A stretch of DNA of 64,000 bases from Achromobacter pulmonis (GCF_902859765.1 NZ_CADIJV010000015.1:1-64000), one strand, 5' to 3'. Shown: positions 1-10,813, numbered from the stretch's first letter. The notes: generated from the letters alone by a model not told the origin. Made by a program: numbers and translations.

Positions 1-70
1 CGCGCCGGCCGCCAGCGCGGCGGCCGCGCCCGCCGCGGGATCGCCCGCCGCGGGATCGACCGCTTCCTGA
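1..70 (+). CDS. C-terminal tail of an upstream gene (partial; possibly FmdB-family zinc-ribbon protein)
   Basis: An open frame enters from the window edge and stops at TGA 68-70. The visible 22 residues are almost only Ala, Pro, Gly and Ser, a low-complexity tail. In related beta-proteobacteria a small FmdB-type zinc-ribbon protein with an Ala-rich C-terminus precedes DUF502 and aspS, so that is the likely identity. This rests on gene order and composition only; no zinc-binding Cys is inside the window. Confidence 0.4.
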   Translation, partial: APAASAAAAPAAGSPAAGSTAS

Positions 71-81
71 GTACACGCCCG

Positions 82-753
82 ATGCGTATGCGCGTCATCA
101 AGAAGTACTTCATCACCGGCCTGTTGATCTGGGTTCCCCTGGTCATCACGGTGTGGGTGCTGGGGCTGCTGGTCGCGACCCTAGAAGGGTTCGTGCCTGG
201 CTTTCTGTCGTCCGAGTCGCTGTTCGGCGTCGACATTCCCGGCTTCCGCGTCGTCCTGGTCATCGTGGTGGTGCTGTTGACGGGCATATTCGCGGCCAAC
301 CTGATCGGCCGTACCATGGTGGACCAGTGGGAAAACCTGCTGGGCCGCATCCCGTTGGTGCGTTCGATCTACAACTCGGTCAAGCAGGTCAGCGACACGG
401 TGCTGGCACCCAACGGCCAGGCGTTTCGCCGCGCGGTGCTGCTGCAGTATCCGCGCGCTGGCAGCTGGACCATCGCGTTCGTCACCGGCACGCCCAGCGG
501 TGAAGTGGCCGACCGGCTGCCCGGCGACCACATCAGCGTGTATGTGCCAACCACGCCGAATCCCACGTCCGGCTTTTTCCTGATGGTGCCCCGTGCCGAC
601 ACGGTGGACCTGCAGATGAGCGTGGACGCGGCCCTGAAGTACATCGTTTCCATGGGCGTCGTCGCCCCGGCCCCGGCCTCTGCGCCAGGGGGTCGGTCGG
701 CGCCGCTCCCTCCGGCCTCGGACGCGCCGCGCGCGCCCGGCGTCGACCTGTAA
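82..753 (+). CDS. DUF502 family inner-membrane protein
   Basis: A 223-residue protein with two hydrophobic helices near residues 10-33 and 56-76, followed by a soluble domain with the family-typical segment [16 protein letters not shown] and a later [15 protein letters not shown]. The C-terminus is a Pro/Ala-rich tail. DUF502 proteins are membrane proteins of unknown biochemical role that often sit directly upstream of aspS, as here (40 bp gap). The ATG at 82 is chosen; an in-frame ATG at 88 would remove only two residues and neither has a clear ribosome-binding site. Confidence 0.88.
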   Translation: MRMRVIKKYFITGLLIWVPLVITVWVLGLLVATLEGFVPGFLSSESLFGVDIPGFRVVLVIVVVLLTGIFAANLIGRTMVDQWENLLGRIPLVRSIYNSVKQVSDTVLAPNGQAFRRAVLLQYPRAGSWTIAFVTGTPSGEVADRLPGDHISVYVPTTPNPTSGFFLMVPRADTVDLQMSVDAALKYIVSMGVVAPAPASAPGGRSAPLPPASDAPRAPGVDL

Positions 754-793
754 CCTTTTACGCTACTACCAAGCACACAACGGAGTTATCCCG

Positions 794-2581
<1,788 letters not shown>

Positions 2582-2917
2582 ACCCGTCTCCGGGCGCCTG
2601 CGGCGCTCCCCCCTCAAGGGGGGGCGCCGCGCGGGACCGGCAAAGCCGGATCCCGGTGGCCCGGCTTGGAGCGGTGTCTCGGGCTCGTGGCCTGGATTTC
2701 TGCTTCGCCGCTGGCTTTGTGAGGCCATTTCCGGATGTGTCGCGCTGGCATGAGCTGGCCTGGCCGATACCGTTTCAGGGTGTCTCCGAGGTGGGTAGGT
2801 TGCACGGAATTGGAGTAATCTGAAAAACGCCGCCTGCGTTGGCGGTGCTTGCCGCAATTCCGCTTTTGCGAACCACGGCCGGCGGTCTCACTGTCTTGAG
2901 AAGGCGCCATCTCCTCC
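2582..2917. other. 336-bp intergenic region between aspS and the EEP-family gene
   Basis: No convincing coding frame. The first part (2600-2654) is a double-hairpin element described separately. The rest has mixed composition with no recognisable promoter. In many beta-proteobacteria nudB (dihydroneopterin triphosphate diphosphatase) lies between aspS and this nuclease-like gene; no trace of a Nudix protein is visible here. Confidence 0.7.
2600..2654. repeat. double-hairpin REP-like intergenic element
   Basis: Two adjacent inverted repeats follow the aspS stop. In 2600-2630, GCGGCG..CCCCCC pairs across a TCAA loop with GGGGGG..CGCCGC. In 2633-2654, GGGACCGGC pairs across AAA with GCCGGATCCC (one mismatch). 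There is no U-tract, so it is not a textbook intrinsic terminator. It resembles the interspersed GC-rich elements common after genes in Bordetella/Achromobacter chromosomes and could act as a 3'-end stabiliser. Copy number cannot be judged from this window. Confidence 0.55.
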
Positions 2918-3784
2918 ATGTCGCTCATTCGTGTCGTCAGCTACAACATCCACAAGGGCCGCTCGGCACTAGGCCGCCGCGACTCCCTGAACGAACTGCG
3001 CCTGGGCCTGTACGGGCTGCGCCCCGACCTGGTCTTCCTGCAGGAAGTACAGGGCCGCAACGAGCAGAAATCGCTGCTCGATGCCCAGCACGAATCGCTG
3101 GCCGCCGCGCTCAAGCTGGACGTGGCCTATGGCCGCAACGCCATCCGCCACGAGACCGACCACGGCAACGCCCTGCTGTCGCGCTTTCCCATCCTCGAAC
3201 ACGAGAACCAGGACATCTCCGACCACCGCCTCGAACAGCGCGGGCTGCTGCACGCGCGCATCGAGCTCGATGGCCGCGCCGTGCATTGCTTCGTGGTGCA
3301 CCTGGGCCTGTTCGCCGGCAGCCGCAGCCGCCAGATCCTGGCGCTGACCGAGCGCATCCGGCGCATGGTGCCGGACGGCGAGCCGATCCTGATCGCCGGC
3401 GATTTCAACGATTGGGGCGACCGGCTTGCGCCGCTGTTCGTGCAGCAGCTCGGCCTGTACGAAGTGTTCTCGCACGCGCCGCGCAGCCATGGCGGCGAAT
3501 TGCCGCGCCTGCGCGATTCGGTCAAGCGCCTGAGCAACGCCTTGCGCGGCCTGCCCAGCAGCGGCGTGTCGGTGCTCGAACGCACCAACCAGCTGGGCAT
3601 GGACGGCAGCTCGCGCCTGTTGCTGCCGCCGCCGCGCACCTTCCCCGCCGTCTTCCCCTGGTTCCGCCTGGACCGCATTTACCAGCGCGGCTTCGCCGTG
3701 CGCAGCGCGCGCGTGCTGCGCGGCCGCGAGTGGGCGCGGCTGTCCGATCATTCCCCCTTGCTGGCCGAGCTGGAACTTCCGTGA
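2918..3784 (+). CDS. endonuclease/exonuclease/phosphatase family protein
   Basis: A 288-residue protein of the Mg-dependent EEP fold (exonuclease III / inositol phosphatase superfamily). Visible family signatures are the N-terminal RVVSYNIHKG, the metal-ligand Glu in DLVFLQEVQG, the ILIAGDFNDW segment, and the C-terminal SDHSPLLAELELP with the catalytic Asp-His. No signal peptide. It overlaps the next gene, clsB, by 4 bp (GTGA). This EEP-clsB pairing is common in proteobacteria and suggests a role connected to membrane lipid metabolism; the substrate is not known. Confidence 0.93.
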   Translation: MSLIRVVSYNIHKGRSALGRRDSLNELRLGLYGLRPDLVFLQEVQGRNEQKSLLDAQHESLAAALKLDVAYGRNAIRHETDHGNALLSRFPILEHENQDISDHRLEQRGLLHARIELDGRAVHCFVVHLGLFAGSRSRQILALTERIRRMVPDGEPILIAGDFNDWGDRLAPLFVQQLGLYEVFSHAPRSHGGELPRLRDSVKRLSNALRGLPSSGVSVLERTNQLGMDGSSRLLLPPPRTFPAVFPWFRLDRIYQRGFAVRSARVLRGREWARLSDHSPLLAELELP

Positions 3785-4992
3785 AGGCTGAGCAGGTCAG
3801 GCTGGAGTGGACCGACGGCAACGATATCCGGCTGCTGCAGAACGGCACCGACTTTTTCCCGGCGCTGTGCCAGGCGATCGACGCGGCGCAGGCCAGCGTG
3901 CATCTGGAAACCTACATCTTCATGTTGGATCGCACCGGCTTGAAGGTGCTGGATTGCCTGATGGCGGCGGCCGTCCGTGGCGTCAAAGTCCGCGTGGTGC
4001 TAGACGGCTTCGGCGCGGCCGAGAGCGCGGATAGCTTGCGCGAACGGCTGATCGCCGCGGGGGCGCAGTGCCGTGTGTTCCGTCCGGAGCCGCGCTGGTT
4101 CGCCCGGTTCATTCCGTCGCGCAGCCGCCTGCGGCGCCTGCACCGCAAGGTCACCATCGTCGATGGCAACGTCGCCTTCATCGGCGGCATCAACATCATC
4201 GACGACTACGATGACCTCGATCCCACCGATGGCATTTCGGCGCCGCGCTTCGATTTCGCGGTGCAGGTGCGCGGCCCGCTGGTGACCGAGGCGGCCTACG
4301 CCCAGGACCTGCTCTGGGTGCGCCTGAACTGGGCGCGCCTGCGGCGCCATCCGCGCGACTGGAGCCGCATGCGGCTGACCAAGCCGAGCCACGCGCCCGT
4401 GGCGCCCTGTGGCAACTTGCGCGCCGCGCTGGTGCTGCGCGACAACCTGCGTTTTCGCCAGACCTTCGAGCGCGCCTATCTCTACGGCATCAGCCAGGCG
4501 CGGCGCGACATCCTCATCGCCAACGCCTATTTCTTCCCCGGACGCCAGTTCCGACGCGCCCTGGCCAAGGCCGCCGCGCGCGGCGTGCGGGTGCGGCTGC
4601 TGCTGCAGGGCAAGGTCGAATACCGCATGCAGTACCACGCCACGCGCTCGCTCTACGACCAGCTGCTGCGTGACGGCATCGAGATCTACGAATACATGCC
4701 GAGCTACCTGCATGCCAAAGTGGCGGTGATCGACAATGTGGCCACGGTCGGTTCGTCCAACCTGGATCCCTTCAGCCTGCTGCTGGCGCGCGAGGCCAAC
4801 GTGGTGATCGATGACCAGCCGTTCGCCTGGGACCTGCAGGAGCGGCTGGAGGCGGCCATCCAGCAAGGCGGGCGTTTCATCCGGCCGCTGGAGTATCAGC
4901 GGCGCGGGTGGGTGCGGCGGTGGGTGGATGCGGTGTCGTATACGTTGCTGCGGATCGGGGTGGCGTTGACGGGGACGTCGGATAAGTATTGA
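3781..4992 (+). CDS. clsB: cardiolipin synthase ClsB (phospholipase D family)
   Basis: A 403-residue protein starting at GTG 3781, overlapping the EEP stop by 4 bp. The open frame continues upstream to 2839, but that part is a shadow of the EEP gene. Two HKD phospholipase D motifs are seen: LHRKVTIVDGNVAFIGG and LHAKVAVIDNVATVGSSNLD. ClsB-type enzymes make cardiolipin by phosphatidyl transfer. Unlike ClsA, it lacks two N-terminal membrane helices. The basic linker RSRLRRLHRK precedes the first motif. Confidence 0.93.
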   Translation: MKAEQVRLEWTDGNDIRLLQNGTDFFPALCQAIDAAQASVHLETYIFMLDRTGLKVLDCLMAAAVRGVKVRVVLDGFGAAESADSLRERLIAAGAQCRVFRPEPRWFARFIPSRSRLRRLHRKVTIVDGNVAFIGGINIIDDYDDLDPTDGISAPRFDFAVQVRGPLVTEAAYAQDLLWVRLNWARLRRHPRDWSRMRLTKPSHAPVAPCGNLRAALVLRDNLRFRQTFERAYLYGISQARRDILIANAYFFPGRQFRRALAKAAARGVRVRLLLQGKVEYRMQYHATRSLYDQLLRDGIEIYEYMPSYLHAKVAVIDNVATVGSSNLDPFSLLLAREANVVIDDQPFAWDLQERLEAAIQQGGRFIRPLEYQRRGWVRRWVDAVSYTLLRIGVALTGTSDKY

Positions 4993-5055
4993 AGCGGCGG
5001 CCACGGCGGTAAACTGCTGGGCTGGAAGGCAGCGCCTTCATTCGGGCACTAGGCA

Positions 5056-6108
5056 ATGAGCATTCTCGTCACCGGCGGCGCCGGATTCATCGGTTCCAAC
5101 TTTGTGCTGGATTGGCTGGCACAAAGCGATGAGCCCGTGGTCAACCTGGACAAGCTGACCTATGCCGGCAACCGGCACAGTCTGGATGGGTTGAAAGACG
5201 ACGCGCGCCATGCATTCGTGGTGGGCGATGTCGGCGACATCGCGTTGGTGACACGCCTGCTGCGAACGCACCAGCCCCGCGCGATCCTGCATTTCGCGGC
5301 GGAGTCACATGTGGATCGTTCCATTGCCGGATCCGGGGACTTCATCCAGAGCAACATCTGCGGCACCCATGGTCTGCTGGAGGCGGCGCGCGCGTATTGG
5401 GCGGGCCTGGCCGGTCCGGCGCGCGACGACTTTCGCTTCCTGCATGTTTCTACCGACGAGGTCTACGGCTCGTTGTCGCCCGATGCCCCTGCCTTCACCG
5501 AATCCAGTCCCTTTCAGCCTAACAACCCTTATTCCGCCAGCAAGGCGGCCAGCGATCATCTGGTGCGGGCCTGCGGCAAGACCCACGGCCTGCCGGTGCT
5601 GACGACGCATTGTTCCAACAATTTCGGGCCGCGGCAGTTTCCGGAAAAATTGATCCCCCTGGTGCTGCGCAATGCGTTGGCTGGCAAACCTCTGCCGGTA
5701 TATGGCGATGGCCTGCATGTGCGCGACTGGCTCTATGTGGCGGATCATTGTCGTGGACTATGCCAGGTGCTGGCGCAGGGACGCCCGGGCGAGACCTACA
5801 ACCTGGGGGGGGGCAACGAGCGCACCAACCTCGAGGTGGTGCTGGCGGTCTGTGCGTTGCTGGACCAGGTGCGTCCGCGTGCCGATGGCGCGTCGTACAA
5901 GGTGCAGATCACGAGAGTGGCGGACCGCGCCGGGCACGACCGCCGCTACGCTGTCGATACCTCGCGCGTCCAGCGCGAACTGGGCTGGCGGCCCGTCGAA
6001 ACGTTCCAATCAGGGCTCGAGAAAACCCTGCATTGGTATCTGGACAATCCCCAATGGGTGGCCGAGATCGAGGCACGGGCCCATCGGTGCGGAGGTTTGC
6101 TGCCATGA
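5056..6108 (+). CDS. rfbB: dTDP-glucose 4,6-dehydratase
   Basis: A 350-residue extended SDR enzyme that converts dTDP-D-glucose to dTDP-4-keto-6-deoxy-glucose. It shows the NAD-binding GGAGFIGSN at the N-terminus, the dehydratase TDEVYGS segment (catalytic Asp-Glu), the [12 protein letters not shown] Tyr-Lys pair, [14 protein letters not shown], and the nucleotide-binding [14 protein letters not shown]. This last motif is encoded over an uninterrupted run of nine G (5805-5813). It overlaps rfbA by 4 bp (ATGA), so rfbB-rfbA-rfbC form one transcription unit. Confidence 0.97.
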   Translation: MSILVTGGAGFIGSNFVLDWLAQSDEPVVNLDKLTYAGNRHSLDGLKDDARHAFVVGDVGDIALVTRLLRTHQPRAILHFAAESHVDRSIAGSGDFIQSNICGTHGLLEAARAYWAGLAGPARDDFRFLHVSTDEVYGSLSPDAPAFTESSPFQPNNPYSASKAASDHLVRACGKTHGLPVLTTHCSNNFGPRQFPEKLIPLVLRNALAGKPLPVYGDGLHVRDWLYVADHCRGLCQVLAQGRPGETYNLGGGNERTNLEVVLAVCALLDQVRPRADGASYKVQITRVADRAGHDRRYAVDTSRVQRELGWRPVETFQSGLEKTLHWYLDNPQWVAEIEARAHRCGGLLP

Positions 6109-6998
6109 AGGCATCAGCGCCGCGCAAAGGCATCATCCTCGCCGGCGGCTCCGGAACGCGGCTGCATCCGGCGACGCTGGCCATCAGCAAGCAGCTGATG
6201 CCGGTGTACGACAAGCCGATGATTTACTACCCGCTCAGCACCTTGATGCTGGCGGGCATACGCGACATCCTGGTGATCGCCACGCCGGACGATGCGCCGC
6301 GCTTTGCCCATTTGCTGGGAGACGGCAGCCGTTGGGGCCTGAACCTGCGCTATGCGGTGCAGCCGTCGCCGGACGGCTTGGCGCAGGCCTTCCTGATCGG
6401 CGCCGATTTCATCGGCGGCGCGCCTTGCGCCCTGGTGCTGGGTGATAACCTCTTCTATGGCCATGATCTGCCGCAATTGCTGGCGCAGGCCGACGCGCGC
6501 CGGCAAGGCGCCACCGTGTTCGCCTATCATGTGCAGGACCCGCAGCGCTATGGCGTGGTGCAGTTCGACGGCCGCGGCCAGGCATTGCGCATCGAAGAGA
6601 AGCCGGCGGTGCCACAGTCCAGCTATGCCGTGACCGGCCTCTACTTCTACGACAACCAGGTGGTGGAGCTGGCGCGCGGCATTCGGCCATCGGCTCGCAA
6701 CGAGCTGGAAATCACCGACCTGAACCAGGCGTATCTCGATCAGGGCCGGCTGCATGTCGAGATCATGGGACGGGGTCACGCCTGGCTCGATACCGGCACC
6801 CATGACAGCCTGCTCGAGGCCAGTCAGTTCATCGCCACGCTGGAACGCCGACAGGGCCTGAAGGTGGCCTGTCCCGAAGAGATCGCCTTCCGCAAGCAAT
6901 GGATCGATGCCGCGCAACTGGAAGCGCTGGCCCGCCCGCTGCAGAAAAGCGGCTATGGCGATTATTTGATGAGCTTGCTCAAGCGGCTGCCGTTCTGA
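6105..6998 (+). CDS. rfbA: glucose-1-phosphate thymidylyltransferase
   Basis: A 297-residue RmlA-type nucleotidyltransferase that makes dTDP-glucose from glucose-1-phosphate and dTTP. The N-terminal [16 protein letters not shown] is the nucleotide-binding signature, followed by [17 protein letters not shown], the metal-binding LGDNLFYG and the C-terminal allosteric-site region. The ATG at 6105 overlaps the rfbB stop. The open frame extends upstream to 5610 but only through rfbB. Confidence 0.97.
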   Translation: MKASAPRKGIILAGGSGTRLHPATLAISKQLMPVYDKPMIYYPLSTLMLAGIRDILVIATPDDAPRFAHLLGDGSRWGLNLRYAVQPSPDGLAQAFLIGADFIGGAPCALVLGDNLFYGHDLPQLLAQADARRQGATVFAYHVQDPQRYGVVQFDGRGQALRIEEKPAVPQSSYAVTGLYFYDNQVVELARGIRPSARNELEITDLNQAYLDQGRLHVEIMGRGHAWLDTGTHDSLLEASQFIATLERRQGLKVACPEEIAFRKQWIDAAQLEALARPLQKSGYGDYLMSLLKRLPF

Positions 6999-7552
6999 TG
7001 ATCATCACTCCCCTGGCCCTGCCTGACGTCCTGCTGATCCAACCCGAGGTGCACCGGGACGCGCGCGGCTGCTTCTTCGAGACCTATCGGCAAGCGGAGC
7101 TGGATGCCGCGGTGGGACGGCAATTGCGTTTCGTGCAGGACAACCAATCGGAGTCGCACCGCCACGTGTTGCGTGGCTTGCACTATCAAACTGTGGATCC
7201 CCAGGGCAAGTTGTTGCGCGTGACCGAGGGAGAGATCTACGACGTCGCGGTAGATGTGCGCCAGGGCTCGCCGACGTTCGGACAATGGGTCGCCCAGCGC
7301 CTGTCCGGCGACAACCGGCTGCAACTCTGGATTCCGGAAGGCTTCGCGCATGGCTTTCTGGCGCTGTCCGAGCGTGCCGTGGTGTCGTACAAGGCGACGG
7401 CGTACTACCAGCCGGCGCACCAGCAATGCCTTCTGTGGAACGACCCCGACCTGGGAGTGGCCTGGCCCCTGGCTGCCGCCGCTCCGCTGTTGTCGGCCAA
7501 CGACCAGCGGGGTTTGCCCCTGGCGCGAACAGCCGGCGTCCGGATCGCCTAG
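6998..7552 (+). CDS. rfbC: dTDP-4-dehydrorhamnose 3,5-epimerase
   Basis: A 184-residue RmlC-family cupin epimerase. Visible are the N-terminal strand region followed by DARGCFFETYRQ, the catalytic-loop segment QDNQSESHRHVLRGLHYQ (active-site His in RGLHYQ), and IPEGFAHGFLALSE. It shares one base with rfbA (TGATG). It should act on the rfbB product to give dTDP-4-keto-L-rhamnose. No rfbD reductase gene follows: the next gene is convergent and encodes a transporter. Confidence 0.96.
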   Translation: MIITPLALPDVLLIQPEVHRDARGCFFETYRQAELDAAVGRQLRFVQDNQSESHRHVLRGLHYQTVDPQGKLLRVTEGEIYDVAVDVRQGSPTFGQWVAQRLSGDNRLQLWIPEGFAHGFLALSERAVVSYKATAYYQPAHQQCLLWNDPDLGVAWPLAAAAPLLSANDQRGLPLARTAGVRIA

Positions 7553-7585
7553 GTTACGGTCCGGAAAGATCCGGCGCGCTGGCGG

Positions 7586-8479
7586 TCATCGGCCCTGGCC
7601 GGCCATGGCGCGGGCCTTGCCGCCAACCAGGCCGAGCGCCAGCGCCGTGCCCACCAGGATGATGCCGGCGCCAACCAGGATGGACGCGGTGATGGCCTCG
7701 TCCAGGAACCAGGCACCCCAGACCACGCCGAACACCGGCACCAGGAAGGTAACGCTGACCGCGCCGGTCGGCCCGACATTGGCGATCAGCCGGAAGAAGA
7801 TGATGTACGCCGCCCCGGTGCAGACAACGGCCAGCAGGACGGTGGCGCCCCAGGCCCCGGCCGATATCGGCGCTTCGGGCCAGGTCGCCAACGCCAGCGG
7901 CAGCAGCACCAGGGAAGCGGCAAGCATGCTGCCGGTGGCGTTGGACAGAGCGTCCACGCCCGTCAGGAAACGCTTGGTCCAGTTGGCTGCAATGCCGTAG
8001 AAAATCGGGGCCGACACCGCCGCCAGCACGGCGGGGCCGGTGCCGCCAGCGTGGAAATCGAGCTTGTCCCAGACCAGCACGACGATGCCCAGCAGGCCGA
8101 TCGCCAGGCCCAGTGAGCGCGACCAGGGCAGCCGATCCTTCAGCCACAGCCAGCCGACCACCGCGCCCCACACTGGCGTGACCGCGTTGGCCACGGAAAG
8201 AAACCCCGCGCCGAGCGATTGGGCGGCGTAGGCGTACAAGAGGAATGGCAGCGCGGCGTTGAAAACGCCCACCACCAGTATGGCCCTCCAATGTCTGGCG
8301 ATGATGGGCAGCTTTCCGCGCCACAGGGCGGCCGGCAGCAGAAACAGAGCAGCCAGGCCAACGCGCAGTTCGATCAGCGCGACTGGCCCGAACTCGCCCA
8401 CGGCCAAGCGCATGAACAGGAAAGAGCCGCCCCAGACGGAGGCCAGGAGCAGAAGGTCCAGCAGGTCGCGGCGGCGCAT
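7586..8479 (-). CDS. EamA/DMT-family transporter
   Basis: A 297-residue polytopic membrane protein, almost entirely hydrophobic, with the two EamA repeats expected of ten-helix drug/metabolite transporters. The first repeat begins LLASVWGGSFLFMRLAVGEFGP; the second contains APIFYGIAANWTKRF and TGAVSVTFLVPVFGVVWG. Substrate unknown. It starts 13 bp after the stop of the MFS gene and is probably co-transcribed with it. Confidence 0.9.
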   Translation of the reverse strand: MRRRDLLDLLLLASVWGGSFLFMRLAVGEFGPVALIELRVGLAALFLLPAALWRGKLPIIARHWRAILVVGVFNAALPFLLYAYAAQSLGAGFLSVANAVTPVWGAVVGWLWLKDRLPWSRSLGLAIGLLGIVVLVWDKLDFHAGGTGPAVLAAVSAPIFYGIAANWTKRFLTGVDALSNATGSMLAASLVLLPLALATWPEAPISAGAWGATVLLAVVCTGAAYIIFFRLIANVGPTGAVSVTFLVPVFGVVWGAWFLDEAITASILVGAGIILVGTALALGLVGGKARAMAGQGR

Positions 8480-8492
8480 GATCGGTAGTGAA

Positions 8493-9914
8493 TCAGGACT
8501 GAGCCCGCGTGGTGGCCAGGTTTTTCATCTTGACCCGATGCGCAAGCACTGCGCAGATCAGGCACAGCACGATACACACGACCAGGCCGGTGCGCACTCC
8601 GTTTAGTATCGTGCTGTGCGAAATCAGGATGCCCACCACTGCGGTGCCCAGTGCGCTGCCGATGGCGCGGGTGGTCTGCACCAGGGCAGAGGCCACGCCC
8701 ACATCGCGGCGTTCGCTCAGCATCTGCATGAACAGCGTCAGGTTGGGCAGCAGGAAGCCCAGGGCACAGCCGTTGACGAAGAACGCGGCCAGGATCCACC
8801 AGGCCGAGGTGCCCGGTGAAATCAGCAACACCATCAGCGTGCCCACGGCCAGCATGCCGGCGCCGAACACCATCAGGCGCTGCGGTTCCGTCTGCCGGGG
8901 AAACAGGCGGCCATTGATGATGCTGCCCACCGAGATCGCGGCCACCAGCGGGGTCAGCAGCAGGCCGGCCTCGCTCGGGGTGTAGCCCAGCACCTGCTGC
9001 AGCAGCAGGGGGCTGTAGAAGATCAGCACAAACATCACGGCGCCGACGGTCATTGCAGCCAGGTTCAGCAACTGTGGTTCGCGGCTGGCCAGGACGCGCA
9101 GCGGAAAGATCGGTGAGGCGACCCGGCGTTCGATAGGAATCAGCAGGGCGATGGCGGCAATGCCGGCCACCGCTAGCACCAGGCCCATGGTGGGGTGGGC
9201 ATGCTCGCCTTCGGCAAAGCCCAATTCCAGCGCCGCCAAGGGCGCGCCTACGGCCACCACCAGCAGGACGGCGCCAACCCAGTCGATACGCCGTTCGCTG
9301 GTGTGGACTGGCCGGATGCGTGGGAAGTATCTGGCCAGCAGGAACAAGGCCACCGCCGCGGCGATCGGGGAGATGAAAAAGGCGGCGCGCCAGCCCAGGG
9401 CCTGGGTGGCCGCGCCGCCCAGCACGGGGCCGATACCGCTGGCCATGGCGAAAGCTGCCGACACCAGCGCCATCCATTTCACCCGTTGCTTGGCATCCGG
9501 GAACAAATCTGCCGGCGCCGCGAAGGCGGTGGCGATCATCATGCCGCCGCCGATGCCCTGCAGGGTGCGAAAGAGGATCAGCTGGCCCATGGTTTGCGAC
9601 AAGCCACAGGCGATGGAGCCCAGCGCGATGATCAAGACCGACACCAGCATCAGGGGCTTGCGGCCGAACATGTCGCCCAGTCGTCCGAAGATCATGATCG
9701 ACGCGGCGGTGGCCAGCAGGTAGCCCGTTCCCACCCAGGCATACAGCGCCATGCCGTTCAGGGCCTCCGCCACCCGTGGCAGCGTGGTACTGATGATGGT
9801 GGAATCAAAGGCCGCCAGCACCACGGTGGCAGCCACCCCGGCCATGCCCATCAGCAGGTCGTGGCGGGAATGGGCGGGTTCTGGTGGGGGCGATGGCAGA
9901 GACGGGGCGGTCAT
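8493..9914 (-). CDS. MFS transporter, DHA2-like drug:proton antiporter
   Basis: A 473-residue multi-helix protein with about 14 predicted membrane segments. It carries AFDSTIISTTLPRVAEAL at helix 1, characteristic of EmrB/QacA-type exporters, and the MFS motif A in GRLGDMFGRKPLM. Likely an inner-membrane efflux pump; the substrate cannot be predicted. The N-terminal 20 residues are a Pro/Ser-rich cytosolic tail. It lies between the SRPBCC gene (32 bp upstream) and the DMT gene in a three-gene reverse-strand unit. Confidence 0.92.
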   Translation of the reverse strand: MTAPSLPSPPPEPAHSRHDLLMGMAGVAATVVLAAFDSTIISTTLPRVAEALNGMALYAWVGTGYLLATAASIMIFGRLGDMFGRKPLMLVSVLIIALGSIACGLSQTMGQLILFRTLQGIGGGMMIATAFAAPADLFPDAKQRVKWMALVSAAFAMASGIGPVLGGAATQALGWRAAFFISPIAAAVALFLLARYFPRIRPVHTSERRIDWVGAVLLVVAVGAPLAALELGFAEGEHAHPTMGLVLAVAGIAAIALLIPIERRVASPIFPLRVLASREPQLLNLAAMTVGAVMFVLIFYSPLLLQQVLGYTPSEAGLLLTPLVAAISVGSIINGRLFPRQTEPQRLMVFGAGMLAVGTLMVLLISPGTSAWWILAAFFVNGCALGFLLPNLTLFMQMLSERRDVGVASALVQTTRAIGSALGTAVVGILISHSTILNGVRTGLVVCIVLCLICAVLAHRVKMKNLATTRAQS

Positions 9915-9946
9915 GCCGTCAAGGATATCACCGGCCCCACGGGTTT

Positions 9947-10516
9947 TTACTTATAGAAGGCGTGGTAGCTCCAGAACACGGCGATCACCAGTACCACCAG
10001 CGCCCACGACCAGCGGGAGTTCGCCAACCCCCGGGGTTCGGGTTCCGGCGGCGGCGGGGGGGGCGCCAGCCGCGGCTGGGCGGCCATGTAGTCGATGAAG
10101 GCAGTGAAGAACTTGTCGATGATCTTCTCCCCGGCCTTGAGCACCAACCCTTCGCCGCACTCGGCCAGCTTGCCTCCGGTCATGCCGGCGACCGTGTAGG
10201 CAAGCCGGGTGCCTTCGTCTTTTGTCGACAAATTGACCTGGGCGGTGCCGATGGCCAGGCAGGCGGCGCGCCCCTTACCCTCGAACACCAGGGTGCAGCT
10301 GTTGGGGGGATCGACATCCGAGAGCAGGATCTCGCCTTCGTAGTCGGTGTCCAGACCGGCGATCTTGGCCCGCAGGGTGACGGCATACTCGGTGGGGCTG
10401 CGCTGGACGACTTCGACGCAACCGGGAATACACCGCTGCAGTACGGCGGGATCGGTCAACGCATCCCACGTCTGGTGCTGGGTTGAAGGAATCCACTGGG
10501 CATCTGCAATGCGCAT
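9947..10516 (-). CDS. CoxG-like SRPBCC domain protein with C-terminal membrane anchor
   Basis: A 189-residue protein. Residues 1-145 fit the carbon-monoxide dehydrogenase subunit G (CoxG/SRPBCC) family, with LQRCIPGCVEVVQRSPTEY near the start and the later TVAGMTGGKLAECGEGLV. A Pro-rich linker (APPPPPPEPEP) is encoded across a G8 run (10056-10063 on the + strand). A single C-terminal helix (WALVVLVIAVFWSYH) would anchor it. No CO dehydrogenase genes are nearby, so a Cox role is not implied; these domains bind hydrophobic ligands or assist membrane tethering. Confidence 0.87.
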   Translation of the reverse strand: MRIADAQWIPSTQHQTWDALTDPAVLQRCIPGCVEVVQRSPTEYAVTLRAKIAGLDTDYEGEILLSDVDPPNSCTLVFEGKGRAACLAIGTAQVNLSTKDEGTRLAYTVAGMTGGKLAECGEGLVLKAGEKIIDKFFTAFIDYMAAQPRLAPPPPPPEPEPRGLANSRWSWALVVLVIAVFWSYHAFYK

Positions 10517-10813
10517 GGTTGTCTCCTGTTGTCGGAATCCTTGCCCTATTGTGGTTCCAAACCCCCGGGTTGGCTACTGCGGAATGGCAAGCCATTGAAC
10601 AACAAGAAATGTCATTAAATGATATTGATAATTAACTACCATTTTGCAGGTAGCATCTCGTCATGGCAAACCGTATTCGGTGGGGCGTCCGCGCCGACCA
10701 ATGGGGAGCGCCAGCGCGAGAAATGGGGCCGTTCAGGCCGTTGGCCAGCGTAGGGAACGGGCGCCAATCTGGATACAATGCCACTTTCGCTCAGAAAGAA
10801 AAAGGGCATTCTC
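10517..10813. promoter_or_regulatory. divergent intergenic region: 5' edge of the O-antigen island
   Basis: A 297-bp non-coding region between the reverse-strand CoxG-like gene and the forward-strand epimerase. AT-rich around 10600-10640, where a palindrome TCATT-A-AATGA (10612-10622) abuts the stretch GATATTGATAATTAAC (from 10621) that partly matches a Fur box. A TACAAT hexamer at 10774-10779 is a candidate -10 for the epimerase operon, without a good -35. AAGGGC at 10802-10807 is a plausible ribosome-binding site for the ATG at 10814. Confidence 0.45.

Noticed and set aside
2614-2928. 104-codon reverse frame in the aspS-EEP spacer
   Set aside because: Covers the hairpin element, is Arg/Pro/His-rich, and shows no family features or ribosome-binding site.
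2839-3780. Frame extending clsB upstream by 314 codons
   Set aside because: It overlaps the complete EEP gene in another frame and has shadow composition.
5005-5015. GGCGGTAAACT upstream of rfbB, resembling the ops (RfaH recruitment) element
   Set aside because: One key base differs from GGCGGTAG, there is no surrounding JUMPstart sequence, and RfaH control is mainly known in gamma-proteobacteria.
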